Below, one piece after another: positions 44,701 through 55,861 of a stretch of 64,000 nucleotides of DNA. The stretch spans positions 268,616 to 332,615 of the forward strand of contig NC_134523.1 in assembly GCF_027942865.1 (NCBI RefSeq), given 5' to 3'. The notes under the pieces were generated by a model. The model had not been told where the DNA came from, did no database searches, and saw only the letters and a list, made by a program, of their open reading frames with translations. Made by a program: the position numbers and the translations under genes. Numbering within the stretch: position 1 is the stretch's first letter; every line of letters begins with the position of its first letter. This DNA comes from Odontesthes bonariensis (lineage: Eukaryota > Chordata > Actinopteri > Atheriniformes > Atherinopsidae).

Positions 44701-47700
44701 TAGTATGTAGTATGTAGTATGCAGCATGTAGTATGTAGTATGCAGTATGTAGCATGTAGTATGTAGTATGCAGTATGCAGTATGTAGTATGCAGCATGTA
44801 GTATGCAGTATGCAGTATGTAGTATGCAGTATGTAGTATGCAGCATGTAGTATGCAGCATGTAGTATGTAGTATGCAGCATGTAGTATGTAGTATGCAGC
44901 ATGTAGTATGTAGTATGTAGCATGTAGTATGTAGTATGTAGTATGCAGCATGTAGTATGTAGTATGTAGTATGCAGCATGTAGTATGTAGTATGCAGTAT
45001 GTAGCATGTAGTATGCAGCATGTAGTATGCAGTATGCAGTATGTAGTATGCAGTATGTAGTATGCAGTATGTAGTATGCAGCATGTAGTATGTAGTATGC
45101 AGTATGCAGCATGTAGTATGTAGTATGTAGTATGCAGCATGTAGTATGTAGTATGCGGTATGTAGTATGTAGTATGCAGTATGTAGTATGTAGTATGCAG
45201 CATGTAGTATGTAGTATGCAGTATGTAGCATGTAGTATGTAGTATGCAGTATGTAGTATGCGGTATGTAGTATGTAGTATGCAGTATGTAGTATGTAGTA
45301 TGCAATATGCAGTATGTAGTATGCAGTATGTAGTATGCGGTATGTAGTATGTAGTATGCAGTATGTAGTATGTAGTATGCAATATGCAGTATGTAGTATG
45401 CAGTATGTAGTATGTAGTATGCAGTATGTAGTATGCGGTATGTAGTATGTAGTATGCAGTATGTAGTATGTGGTATGCAGTATGCAGTATGTAGTATGCA
45501 GTATGTAATATGCAGTATGCAGTATGCAGTATGTAGTATGTAGTATGCAGTATGTAGTATGTAGTATGCAGTATGCAGTATGTAGTATGCAATATGCAGT
45601 ATGCAGTATGTAGTATGCAATATGCAGTATGCAGTATGTAGTATGCAGTATGCAGTATGTAGTATGCAGTATGCAGTATGTAGTATGCAGTATGCGGTTT
45701 CGAACACAGCCACAGTATTTTTCTTGTTCACAGTTTCACTTTATGTGTCTCTAAGCAGAAACATTGAAATGAACTCTGACCTCACGTCGCCACCTGCTGG
45801 GACTCACCAGGTAGTACTTCCTGCTCTTGGGGGTGTACTCGGGGTCCCACTCCTCCTCGGGGGGGCGCACCGCAGGGTTTATATTGGGAGGGTTTCCGTT
45901 GCTGTTTCCAGGGTAATTCCCTCTGTTCCAGCCTCTTCCTCGGACTCTGGGGAACTGAAACCAAAAGCAGACGAGGACTTTCAGCCCGGAGACAAACTTC
46001 TGCATCAACATGCTCCAAAGCCAGAGTGGGACAGGACACGGGGACAGGGGGGCGTGTCCCCTGACTGCCGCCTTACCTCCATATAAAGCACGGAATAAGT
46101 GACATCATCCACATTACGGCCGTTAAACGCCGTGAGGACAGAGAACCAGAAGGTCAGAGCAGCGATTCAAACACAAGCAGCAGAGGAGACGCACACACAG
46201 GAACTTACGAATCCTCGGCCTCGTCCTCTTTCTGCGACGTGACCCTCGTAATCTCGGGGGGCGCGCTCCCCGGTGCCGCTGTAGTCCCGCGGCGGGTAGC
46301 GCGGGTGGCCGTAGCCCTCCTCCGGATGCTCCGCCCCCTCCCCCGGGTACTCTTTGCCTCTGAAGGGCGGAGGATACGGGGACGGAGAGGAGGAGGAGGA
46401 GGAGGAGGATGGAGAGCGGTCCCGTTTCTTCTTACCCTTCCTGTGGGGGAAAAAGGAGGCGTCATAAAAAGGCGCTTTGCTTCTTCTTCTCCTCCACAAA
46501 CAGTTCTACGTGTTTTTGTCTTTTTCTAATCGGACCTAAAGGTCAGAAGAAGAGACAGAAGCAGCTTCTTTGAGTTGTGAACCTGCGGGAGTTCTGTTCA
46601 GAACTCCCGCAGGCTCAGAACTCCCGCAGGCTCAGAACTCCCGCAGGCTCAGAACTCCCGCAGGCTCAGAACTCCCGCAGGTTCTGAACTCCCGCAGGTT
46701 CTGAACTCCTGCAGGCTCTGAACTCCCGCAGGCTCAGAACTCCTGCAGGTTCTGAACTCCCGCAGGTTCTGAACTCCCGCAGGTTCTGAACTCCTGCAGG
46801 CTCTGAACTCCCGCAGGCTCTGAACTCCCGCAGGCTCAGAACTCCTGCAGGCTCAGCCCGTTCTTCTTCACGGCTTCCGTGCAACAGGCTGAACTGGGCA
46901 GCGGGACTGGTGGACCTACTTTGACTTCTTGTGGTGCTTCCCAGATTTCTCAGAGGACCTCTCCCGGCTGGGCCCCCGGGAGCCCCCCGGGCTCTTGCCT
47001 CCTTCACGTTTGAAGTCGCGCTCCTTCCCAGCGAACCTCTTACGCCTTTCTATATCCAGGCGGAGGTCCATGACGTCACCTTTGAACTTTTTGGTGGGAT
47101 CCTGCAGAGAAGCGCAGAGGTTAGGACGGCCGGGCCGGCGGCAGAGCGCCGCACATGAAACATGTCCAGAGTACAGATGTGTTTACAGATGTGTTTACAG
47201 ATGTGTTTACAGATGCTCACTGCCGTCAGTAGCTACAGAAATATGATCAATAAGCACTAAAGAAGACTATGTGTAGCAGAACTTGTGTGTCTGGGGTGTG
47301 TGTGGAAGCATGCATGCAGCTCTTTAACATAAACTGACGCTGACAGTTTTGTGGCTTGATGGTTTTCTTGTCAGGAAAAATACTTACAAGGTAACGGCAA
47401 TGATAAGCGTCCCTTGAGAGGCTTGGACTCTTGGATCTTAATTCACTTCCTTTAAGCCTTTTGCTCGGGTTCGTACATACCCAATCAATAACCATATCTC
47501 ATAGGCTGGGGGGGGCTTGCTCGGCACTTACAAAACACATTTGGGCTCTTTTGATTTAGAAATATTGCATCCTTTGAAAGAAAAGCACAAAGCTGAACAC
47601 TGCCGCTCGGGATTGTCTCAGATTCCAAAATACGTCAAATTTCAAAAGTGCTCGTCACCTTGTAGCTCGTCTCCTCCAAATCCTCAAACAGGTGAGAGTG

Positions 47701-50700
47701 CCTCTTAAAGGCACTGGGGGAAACATCGATTCTCCTGCGGGACGAGCAGAAGGTCAGCGGGTGAGAAACAGTCGGGGAAGGCGTGTCTGAGGCGGGCGGC
47801 GGCTCACCTGTGGATTTCTGGGCTCTTCCTTGGCTTCATCATTTCTGCCTCTGCAGCTTTTCTTTGGTACATGGCAAACCGCTCACTTAGAGTCATGTCT
47901 GAGGAGTGGAAGTGATGAGCTGCAAACACAAACAGGCGTTACTCCACACAGCGACTCACACTGCTGTACGGCATCAGCGCGGGGGCGGTAGGCAGCGGCG
48001 GCGGCGGCGGGGGGGCCGCGGTCCGGCGGCCGGCACGCGGGCGGCGTGGACCTCACTCTACCTTTGATGTAGTGCACGATGGAGACGATGTGCTGAGCGA
48101 ACAGCTCCGACGGGCTGCGCCGCAGCTGCGCCGTCTGAATGTGCTGGAAAATGGAGCGAAACTCGGGGTCTTTCCTGGAGGAGTTGAGCAGGTCGCGAGG
48201 CGTGGGCCGATCTTTGGCCAGAGAGGGGCTGAGAGAGCAGAGTGTCGGTGAAGATTAACATTAAAAACACTCCTTTAGCTAACAGTTAAAGGAGTGTTGA
48301 TGAAGGAAACATTAAAAATGCACATTTAACCGATGAAGGAAACATTTAAACATTAAAAACGCTCCTTTAGCTGAACTAAATAATATTTTATTATAATAAT
48401 AAATAATAATAATATTATAATAATATTTTATTGCGCATTAACGCAGGTTTTATTATTGTAAAAGTCTGTTGAATGCATTACATTCACACAGTAGTAATAA
48501 CATAAAGATAAACCAGCAGGTAACATCACCGCTACAGGTGTCACGCTAACGGAGCTAACCGGCGCTACTTCCTGTTTTACTGGTTTCAACATAAAAGGAC
48601 GTATTTAAAAATAAAAAAATAAAAATAAAAAAGTTGAATTGTCTTCTCAGCGTAGTAGTTCCAGTCTAAAATATCACTTAAAGGCAAAACACACAACTGA
48701 TAGCAGCAAGTCATTCAAGGAAACAGACAGTGGAGCGAGGCTTCTACATAAAAACTACAGAAAGATGCTGATGTTAAAAGTGTGTTTGCACAACAAATGT
48801 TATGGCACTTTCATTCATATGGCAGCACATTTAAAATAAAGCTAAATGCTAAAAGCTATACGCTACTTTTGGATTCATTTTTGGATTCTGCGTACAAATG
48901 CGATTAATCATGATTAATCAGGGAAATCATGTGATTTGCAGAGCTCTTAGATCCAAGGACTCAGGTCAGCTGGTCCAGTCCAGAGTCCAGACTAAACATG
49001 GAGAAGCAGCATTTAGCTGTTATGCTGCAAACAAGTGGAACAAACTGCCAGTGGAGATTAAACTTTCACCCAATGGAGACATTTTTAAATCCAGGTTAAA
49101 CACATTTCTGTTCTCATGTGTCTATGCATGAAATCTGCACGCTATCTTTGAACTTATCTGGACTGTTGCTTGTTTTTAAATAAATTTAAATGATTTTATT
49201 TGTTTCTTTTTATATTCTTTTGTGTATTTTAATGCTTCTTCCACTCCCTGCTGCAATGCTTTTATTTTATGTGAAGCACTTTGAATTGTTCTGTACATGA
49301 AATGTGCTACAAATAAATTTAATTTAATTTGATTAATTAGATTAAACATTTTAATCGTTGCCCGGCCCTAAATAAAAACTAAAGTTTTTAAACCTAAAGA
49401 ACTCTTTAAGGATGCCACATGAACAGGGAACACGTACCCGGGGATTTCATCTAAAGAACTGATTTTGAGCTCGAAGTCTTCCCGGGAGGCAGAGAGATGG
49501 CGGGCGGCGGGGGACGGCTCGCGGGGGGGGAACGCCCCGGGAAACAGCGGCCGCTCCTTCTCTTTGGAGGTGGAGGGCGGCGACGCGCTCCTCCGGGCCT
49601 TCTCCTTCTCCTTCTTCTTCTTGGCCTTCTCCTCCTTCTTGGAGGAGTGCTTGCGGCTGCGGTACAGCTCCTCCTCCATGTGCTCCTCGGGCTCCTCCTC
49701 CTCGGCGTCCCGGCGGCTCTTATCTTTGGCGGACGGGTACATCGTGGAGTAGCCCGGCTCGTCGTCCCACTTCCCGAAAATGTCCCGCGCCGTCAGGTTG
49801 TGTTTCACCTCCGCGTCCTCCTCCATCGCCCGCTCCTTCAGCCCCTGAGACTTGAGGAACTCCTCCTCGCCGTCGTCGAAGAAAGGCAGGGCCTTGTCGT
49901 CCTTGGGCTCGCAGTACGCCGCAGAGGCGGCGCCGAACAGCTCGGCCGACTTGGGGCCTTTCTCCAGTTCTCGATCGGCTGACGGCCGCTCCTTCTCCCG
50001 ACCGTTCTCCTTCTCAGCCGCCTGCTTTTTGCTTTTGTTCTCAGCCAGGAACCTGAAACAGAGAACAGGGTGAGCCCCAAGGAGAACATCGTAAAACCCT
50101 CGGCCTTCTGGCACCACCCGGAAGTAAAGGAAACACCAACTGGAGCTGGTATGGAAGCCCGTTTCCGCCACTTAATAAAAAAAAATTTAGAAATACTATC
50201 TCATAATTATGAGATACCAGGTCAAAATTATGAGATAGTATCTCTCATAATTATCTCAAAATGTATGTACAAAATTTTATTGAAAAGAAAACTGGACATT
50301 TTCGGTACATTTGCACGAAAAGGACATTTTTCTTTACTTTGAAAATAACCAAATGGAAAAGGATTAAATTTTTTTTGTACAACTTGTTTTATTTTTTTTA
50401 GGTAAATTTCATATCCACAAAAGGAAATGGACTGACAGCAAACAAAATTTTACACTTTTTTTTGAAAGAACTATATCAGAACTATATTTCTCCTCAAATT
50501 GATTGATTTTTTTCAAAATTTTATTTATTTATTATTATTATTAGTTAGTAGAAGTATTTTTTATTAGAATTGGTATTACTATTGTTGTTGTTAATATACA
50601 ATCATTGTAAGTATTAATAATTTTTTTGAGCTACTTGACTAATTTGAATTTCCCCCATTGAGGGGATGTATAAAGGATTTTTCTATTCAATTCAATTCAT

Positions 50701-53700
50701 TATTATTTATATAGCGCCAAATACAACAAATGTCATCTCAAGGCACTTAGATAATAAAGTCCAATTCAAGCCAATTGGAATTCAATTAATTGAAATCATA
50801 ATTATTCATAAAATAATCCAGAATAATACAATTCTATTTCTATTTTATTCTTCTATATCAATACAGCACCGACATCAATGGTTTAGAAATGCCTAAGGCT
50901 TTAAAAACAAACTTTATTGTTTTTAAATAATGTTTTTCTCTACAGATGTTTCTATATGTTTCTTTGTACATTTATACTTATATATATATATATATATATA
51001 TGTATTTTTTTTTTCCTTCCCCTGGCTAAACAGTTTTGTTATGTGTATAATTGTTAATAAAGTTAGGAAGGAAGTGGACGTACTTTTTGAAGGCGGCAGA
51101 GATCACCGTCTTGTCTCCGGCTTTGGGCTCTTCCTTTGAGAAGAACCCGAAGCCGCTGAAGGAGGCGGTCTGTCCGGACTTTGTGGGACTCTTGGCCGGC
51201 GGGGTCGGTGAGCCGACGGTTTTCCACAGCGGGCCGCCGCCCTCCATGTTGGACCCTTGGCTCTCGGGCCCGGGGGGACTGTCCTCCTTGTTGGGCTCCG
51301 GGCTGGCCGCTTTGGGACTGGCGTCGTAGTCGATCCATTTGCCTCCGGACGCCTTCTCGATGACGCTGCCGTCCGCCGCCAGGCCCGGTTTCTCCACCTG
51401 GCTCTCCGCCGCCTGCTTGTCCTTGACCTCCTTGGAGCCGGGCCGGCCCTTGCTGCCGCGGTGGCGTGGGGACGAGGACCGGGAATGGGACCGGGACGAG
51501 TCGCTCGAGTGCTTGGAGCGCCGGGACCTCCCCGAAGACGAGCGCTCGGAGTAGCGCGAGCGGCTGCGGCTGCCCGAGCGCTTCTTGGGCGTGCGGGAGC
51601 GTGAGCGCCCCCTCCTGGGACTGTGCTGCTCCTGGTGGCGGTCGTGCCAGCCTCCGCCGCCGCCGCCCTGCCAGTTGGACTTGTAGCCGTAGCCGCCGCC
51701 TCGGTTCTGGTAGTGGCCGCGGTTGTAGTAGCCTCGGCTCCGGCCGCGGTAGTGGTACGGCCTGCGGTAGCCCCGGTTGTAGCCTCGGAAGCCCCCTCTG
51801 TTGCTCTGATAGTCCCGAGAAGGGTAGTTTCTGTAGGATGGAGAGTGGGACCGAGAGCGGGACCGAGACCTGGAACTGAGAGGAAGAGGAAGAGGTCAAA
51901 CAGTCCGGTTCAGGTTCAGTTTGTCTCTAGCAGACGTCAGAATCAGAACATAAAAGGAGAGCTTCAGGCTCCCGACCCTCCGGCTGAAAATAAGACGACG
52001 AAGGAGGCCAAACTCTACAAAAACTGGAGCAGATCTGTGTCTGCAGCAGCTGTTTGCTTCGTGCTGCGTTTAGGGACCGTCCAGAGAAGCTGAGACTCTG
52101 GAGTCATCGTTTAAGGTGGAGCTGAACAGAGACTCCAGATAAAGCTGCGCTTCACCAGCCAGGTGGTTCCTGTCCTCCAAAGACAGGTGAGCATGAAACC
52201 GAGGACAAAGATCTGTAAACGGAGCCAGAAACTCAGGCTGCTGAGCCTCTGACGCTCCGAGTCTGACAAAGTGTTCAACAGCAGCAGCAGAAACTGGGCC
52301 TTTACTGGGTCTGACTATGGAGAACCGAACCGGTTCCACCAGCAGCAGAAACTGGAAGGACTTAAAAGACAAAACTGGTTTTCTTTATAAAGAATAAATG
52401 GATAGAATCCATCCTTATGGAAACGGCCCCGCAGCCCACGTGTGCTGATCAGTTCTATTCAGTTCTGGGCAGATGTGGGCAGATGTGGGCAGATGTGGGC
52501 AGCTTCAGGCTTTACATTCACACGTCTGTGCGACCGATCAGAACTGATAAACTGGATCCAGATCATGTGTGCACATGTTTAGTGTAGCTATCAGCTGGTC
52601 CGCGCACGTGTGACGGGTACAAACAGCCCGAGGTCTTTTAGCTCTAAATGGATCAATAAAGTGGGTGAATGTAAACAGCTCGAACCGTGTTTCTGCTCTG
52701 AGGCGCTGGAAGAAATAAAGCTGAAATAAAGCCGAAATGAAGATGAAATAAAGCCAAAATAAAGCAGAAATAAAGCCGAAATAAAGCAGAAATGAAGCTG
52801 AAATAAAGCTGAAATGAAGATGAAATAAAGCAGAAATAAAGCCGAAATAAAGCTGAAATAAAGATTAAATAAAGCTCTGACGGATCGAGGCTGTTAGAGG
52901 GCGACACCTCCTCCTGCTGCTCCTTTGTCTCAGATAAACTTCCTCACTGCTCCGCTTCCCTTTGAGCCAGTTTAGGCACCAGAGAAAAGAACCCAGAGCA
53001 GACTGCTGCTGACAGGAGGAGCTGAAACTAATTATCAGATTCACTTCGGATGCAACAGACAGAACAGAATCAGAAATGATTTAAAGTCCTCAGTGAGCTG
53101 TCTGACCAGCAGGTGGCGTCCCAGGCACAGCCTTCGCTCCGGTGACCTTTCAGGCCAAACATTCCTGACTGTTTAGAATCCACAGGAGGCAAAAACAAAG
53201 TGTTTCCACTCATGCGTCTGCAGCGACCAGCCCACAGATCACAGATTACAGGTTACTGATTAACAGCGTCGGCCATCACCCTCCCATAAAACCTCCAACA
53301 CAACGACCTCACAACGCCTCTGCGTTTAAGAGAGAGCATTCAGAGGCCGTTAGCTCCAACAGGCAGCGCGCCATCGAGCAAGCCGCCAACACAATCAGCT
53401 CGCCTCCACAGACGAGGAGGCGGCAACAAAGATTAGCTGCTCTCAACCTTCATTTCCTGCCGTCACAAATCCTTTGCATGCAGTGTTTGCATGCTCTCCA
53501 GGGACAGATCCTCCCCAACAGGCAGAGAGAGTGTTTAACCCTTCGTCTTCTTCAACAACACACTCAGTGGGGTCACATGGCCCTGAAAGGATCGGATTAT
53601 TGGCTAAATTATAATCAGACTGAGTTATTAAGTACATGTAGACACCTTAATCTGACTAAGAACTGGATCGGATCGGATTATTGGCTAAATTACAATCAGA

Positions 53701-55718
53701 CTGAGTTCTTAAGAGCATGTAGACACCTTAATCTGACTAAGAACTGGATCGGATCGGATTATTGGCTAAATTACAATCAGACTGAGTTATTAAGAGCATG
53801 TAGACACCTTAATAGTGTTGCACCGACACCAGTATCGGGCGGGGCCCTGATCGGCACTAAAATGGCGGTATCGGTGAGTACCAACAAATAGGGCAGCGAC
53901 ACCATTTCCGATACTTGTATGACACTTGAACGTCTCCCGACACTCGCTACACTGTGTTGTGATCACTGTGCAGCTATCGCTATTGGCCTGCTCCAGACCA
54001 ATGAGAGCGGGCCAATAGCCGCTCTTAACCAATGCCGGGGCAGCTTTTTCTATGTGTGAGGAGCAAGACGTCTGGCGACACGGCGCTCTGTTAGCTGGGG
54101 AGGGTGCCGTTCGCAGTCATCTAGAGCTGCCGGCGACTGAAGACAGCTAGCCAGGGGGAGTTTGCAGCGCGAGTGTGAGGAGGGGAGGCTGGGTGCTTCC
54201 TGTAGTCAAAACAGGGTCCACGACAGAGAGTGCTGGGCCGCCATCGCTCCCTGTGCGGTCGTGACAGCGCACTACCAGCCGACAGCCAGTTACCGTCTCC
54301 CCGTCCAGCAAAGCCGTTACCCCGGGGAGTTGGACGGCGGCACAAGCTCAGACCCCGGGGGAGGGTCTCGCCAAGTGGGCGAGTTAAGTATTCCTCTCCT
54401 TTTAACTTCGTGTTTTAGTGTTTATGTATAGGTCGGCCTATTGTTATGTGGTATTGATTGGTGGGGTTGCGTGGGGAGGAGTGACGGGTCTGTGGTTAAA
54501 CGGGCGCCATATGCTGCAGGTTAGCCGCATGTTTTGTGGAGTGTTGACTCTGTGTGCTGTGTTTAAAGCGTGCCTTAAAGCTAGTGAAGCTAGCCTGACT
54601 TGTAGTGGGTTTTCATTCCGTATGCTGTTAAGGGTTAGCCTGCGTGTGCGTGTGTCGCGACAAAGGAAGCCTGCATTCCCAATCCTTCTCTCTCTCCATT
54701 AGATCGGAGCCCCCCACCCCATGTGTTTTATGAACTTGTAAACTAATAAAGATTTTACATTTTACATCCAAGTAGTATGCAGCTCTTCATATATATATAT
54801 ATATATATATATTTTTTAAAACAGAGTGGTATCGGTATCGGGGCCAAAAAATGGTATCGGTGCAACACTACACCTTAATCTGACTAAGAACTGGATCGGA
54901 TGGGATTCAGACCCCGAGATAACTGGGCTGAAAGTCACTCTAAACCTGCTTGTAGACGCTGAAGCACGTGGTGATTCAGACTTTGCGTTCTGCGCATGCT
55001 CCAGATGTTTTCCCGGGGTCGTGACCCGGAAGTCAAAGGAGACGATATTCCTGTTGTTGTCGCCGTCAGAAAGAAACAAACAACGCGATGGAGAATGCTC
55101 CGTTGGGCATCGAGTTTGTGCAACAAGCAGCTCATCACAGAGCAAATGTAGAGGGACGTAGCTTCATCTGGCTCTGCGTTCTCCATCTTTCTCCAACGCC
55201 TGAGTTTGTTGTTGTTGTTGGTGGTGAAGAGGTCAACAGGAAGTGGCTCTATTAGCAACAGCTGGAATGGGTACAGCGCCACCTATCATACCGGGGTATG
55301 ACACGCTTTGTGCCTCTGATCCCATTCATTCACCGCCATATATCCAAGGAGAATTACCCTTGCTCAGCTCAGTCTGATTGTAATTTAGCCAATAATCTGA
55401 TCCTTTCAGGGCCATGTGACCCCACTGAGTGAAGCTGCCCTCACAAAGCGTTCAGATCTGCCTGATACACATGGGAAATACAGCAAAGAACAGCAAACCT
55501 GATGGAGTAAAAACACATGAGTTCAACCTGAGTTCAACCTGAGTTCAACCTGAAAACAACATGAAACGCAGCATCACAAACTCAAACAGGACTCACCTGT
55601 AACGACGTTTCCTGGATCTTGAGCGCGAGTGACTTCTAGACCGGGATCTGGAGTAGGACCTGGACCTGGACCTTGATCTGGAGCGGGGTCGAGATGGAGA
55701 ACCCGGAGCCTTCGACAT
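41765..55718 (-). CDS. thrap3: Thyroid hormone receptor-associated protein 3 (THRAP3/TRAP150), ten coding exons
   Basis: Coding exons on the minus strand: 55718-55597, 51875-51084, 50052-49438, 48228-48062, 47919-47808, 47734-47659, 47101-46920, 46440-46209, 45954-45808, 41992-41765. Each has AG/GT borders, and the sum is 2673 bp, 890 residues plus stop; human THRAP3 is 955. THRAP3 is a nuclear SR-related protein of the BCLAF1/THRAP3 family, acting in Mediator-linked transcription, splicing, mRNA decay and the DNA-damage response. It starts [19 protein letters not shown] with an Arg/Ser domain, then a Gly/Tyr/Arg-rich region ([16 protein letters not shown]), a second RS stretch, [11 protein letters not shown], the charged central exon with [10 protein letters not shown] and [13 protein letters not shown], the conserved [20 protein letters not shown], and a C-terminal RG-rich region ending [17 protein letters not shown]...RGRFMFRRG. 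Teleosts often have two copies (a/b); which one this is cannot be told. Confidence 0.96.
42225..45711. mobile_element. TIR element carrying a giant heptamer array (copy 2, reverse orientation)
   Basis: The left end GGCTGTGTTCCAAACTGCATAC and right end TATGCGGTTTCGAACACAGCC mirror those of the element at 33274-36501, in opposite orientation. Only about 75 bp of unique element sequence remains at the left (CTTCTCCTACTAAC, GCGAGTTTGAGTAAAG); the rest is the array. It occupies about 91% of the last thrap3 intron (41993-45807). Confidence 0.78.
42297..45697 (-). repeat. 3.4-kb heptamer array (AGTATGC/AGTATGT), inverse of the array at 33 kb
   Basis: Same seven-base unit as at 33290-35922 but reverse-complemented. 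Variants include AGCATGC, AGCATGT, AGTTTGT, GGTATGC and a recurring block TAGTATGCACTGTGCAG (43345, 43450, 44260), which indicates block duplications of about 105 and 810 bp. Open frames of 979-1158 codons on the minus strand are by-products. Confidence 0.97.
46590..46855. repeat. 17-bp minisatellite in a thrap3 intron
   Basis: About 15 units of CTCAGAACTCCCGCAGG with TTCTGAACTCC and CTGCAGG variants, between the exons ending at 46440 and 46920. Confidence 0.93.
47175..47216. repeat. 12-bp tandem repeat in a thrap3 intron
   Basis: About four units of GTGTTTACAGAT. Confidence 0.9.
48420..49373 (-). mobile_element. hAT remnant in a thrap3 intron, interrupted by a LINE
   Basis: The right end GATTAAACATTTTAATCGTTGCCCGGCCCTA and the inner text TGCGATTAATCATGATTAATCA are typical of a widespread vertebrate hAT group. 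A plus-strand piece around 48640-48740 ([16 protein letters not shown]) resembles the His-containing end of a BED zinc finger, the N-terminal DNA-binding domain of hAT transposases. The left boundary is uncertain; a stretch near 48450 shares TATTATTGTAAAAGTCTG with the element at 63.6 kb. A LINE copy sits inside (48932-49335). Confidence 0.55.
48932..49335 (+). mobile_element. Rex1/L2-like LINE 3' end, 5'-truncated
   Basis: The reading frame [19 protein letters not shown]...[11 protein letters not shown]-stop is the C-terminus of a non-LTR reverse transcriptase protein. The 3' UTR follows with AAGCACTTTGAATTGTTCTG and an (ATTTA/ATTTG) tail. The copy at 62745-63095 is over 90% alike by eye. 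The flanks suggest a short target repeat TGATT within the hAT sequence. Confidence 0.78.
50155..50275. repeat. Palindromic ATAATTATGAGATA repeat
   Basis: ACTATCTCATAATTATGAGAT is followed by a reversed and re-reversed version (ATTATGAGATAGTATCTCTCATAATTAT), forming a dyad of about 80 bp in a thrap3 intron. It could be a small MITE. Confidence 0.6.
50470..50690 (+). mobile_element. LINE 3'-tail copy, second of its family
   Basis: It matches 14820-15058 (TTAGTTAGTAG, TTGTTGTTAATA, CAATCATTGTAA, GAATTTCCCCCATTGA) and ends in a TTCTATTC/AATTC repeat. Confidence 0.55.
50691..50880 (-). mobile_element. Another LINE/SINE end fragment
   Basis: TTATTTATATAGCGCCAAATACAACAAATGTCATCTCAAGGCACTT is a widely repeated fish sequence, usually the reverse of a retroposon 3' end. 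The exact family is not assigned. Confidence 0.45.
52455..52502. repeat. 11-bp tandem repeat
   Basis: Four units of GGGCAGATGTG in a thrap3 intron. Confidence 0.9.
52705..52880. repeat. GAAATAAAGCT/C degenerate tandem repeat
   Basis: About fourteen units of 11-12 bp (GAAATAAAGCTG, GAAATAAAGCCG, GAAATGAAGATG). It is related in theme to the repeats at 15239-15310 and 19064-19190. Confidence 0.9.
52910..53560. other. thrap3 intron 1-2 sequence, no feature recognised
   Basis: Mostly unique sequence between coding exons 1 and 2; nothing coding is supported. Confidence 0.45.
53561..55431. mobile_element. Long-TIR DNA transposon with subterminal repeats, host of a nested hAT
   Basis: The left end CACTCAGTGGGGTCACATGG and right end CCATGTGACCCCACTGAGTG are perfect mirrors, and the mirror extends about 65 bp (GGATCGGATTATTGGCTAAA against its complement). 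Just inside the left end an 84-bp unit (TTATTGGCTAAATTA ... GACTAAGAACTGGATCGGA) is present about three times. No transposase is recognised and the target duplication is unclear. Without the nested hAT the element is about 805 bp. Confidence 0.82.
53813..54870. mobile_element. Non-autonomous hAT element with 8-bp target duplication
   Basis: The ends TAGTGTTGCACCGA and GTATCGGTGCAACACTA are inverted repeats with further CGGTATCGG motifs. The perfect direct repeat CACCTTAA flanks it (53805-53812 and 54871-54878). The interior has a GC-rich leader-like part and an AATAAA hexamer at about 54745, as if a transposase gene had lost its body. Confidence 0.92.
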
Positions 55719-55861
55719 GTTTGCACTCAGGTCCGGTCGAATATTCGCGTCCTTAAAAACACGAGACAAAAGGCCGTCAGCGTTCAGAAATGTCCTCCTA
55801 AAGCAAACAGAGGCAGGAACCAAAGGTTGTTCTACTGAGCAAACACGCCATCAAAGTCAAG

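Noticed and set aside
42128-45731. Three minus-strand frames of 979-1158 codons
   Set aside because: Same heptamer artefact in the last thrap3 intron; they run between exons with correct splice sites.
49497-49982. Plus-strand frames over thrap3 exons (Leu/Val/Arg-rich)
   Set aside because: Antisense shadows of the charged thrap3 exon.
51257-52093. Plus-strand frames over the thrap3 RS-rich exon
   Set aside because: Antisense shadows of the Arg/Ser and Gly-rich coding sequence.
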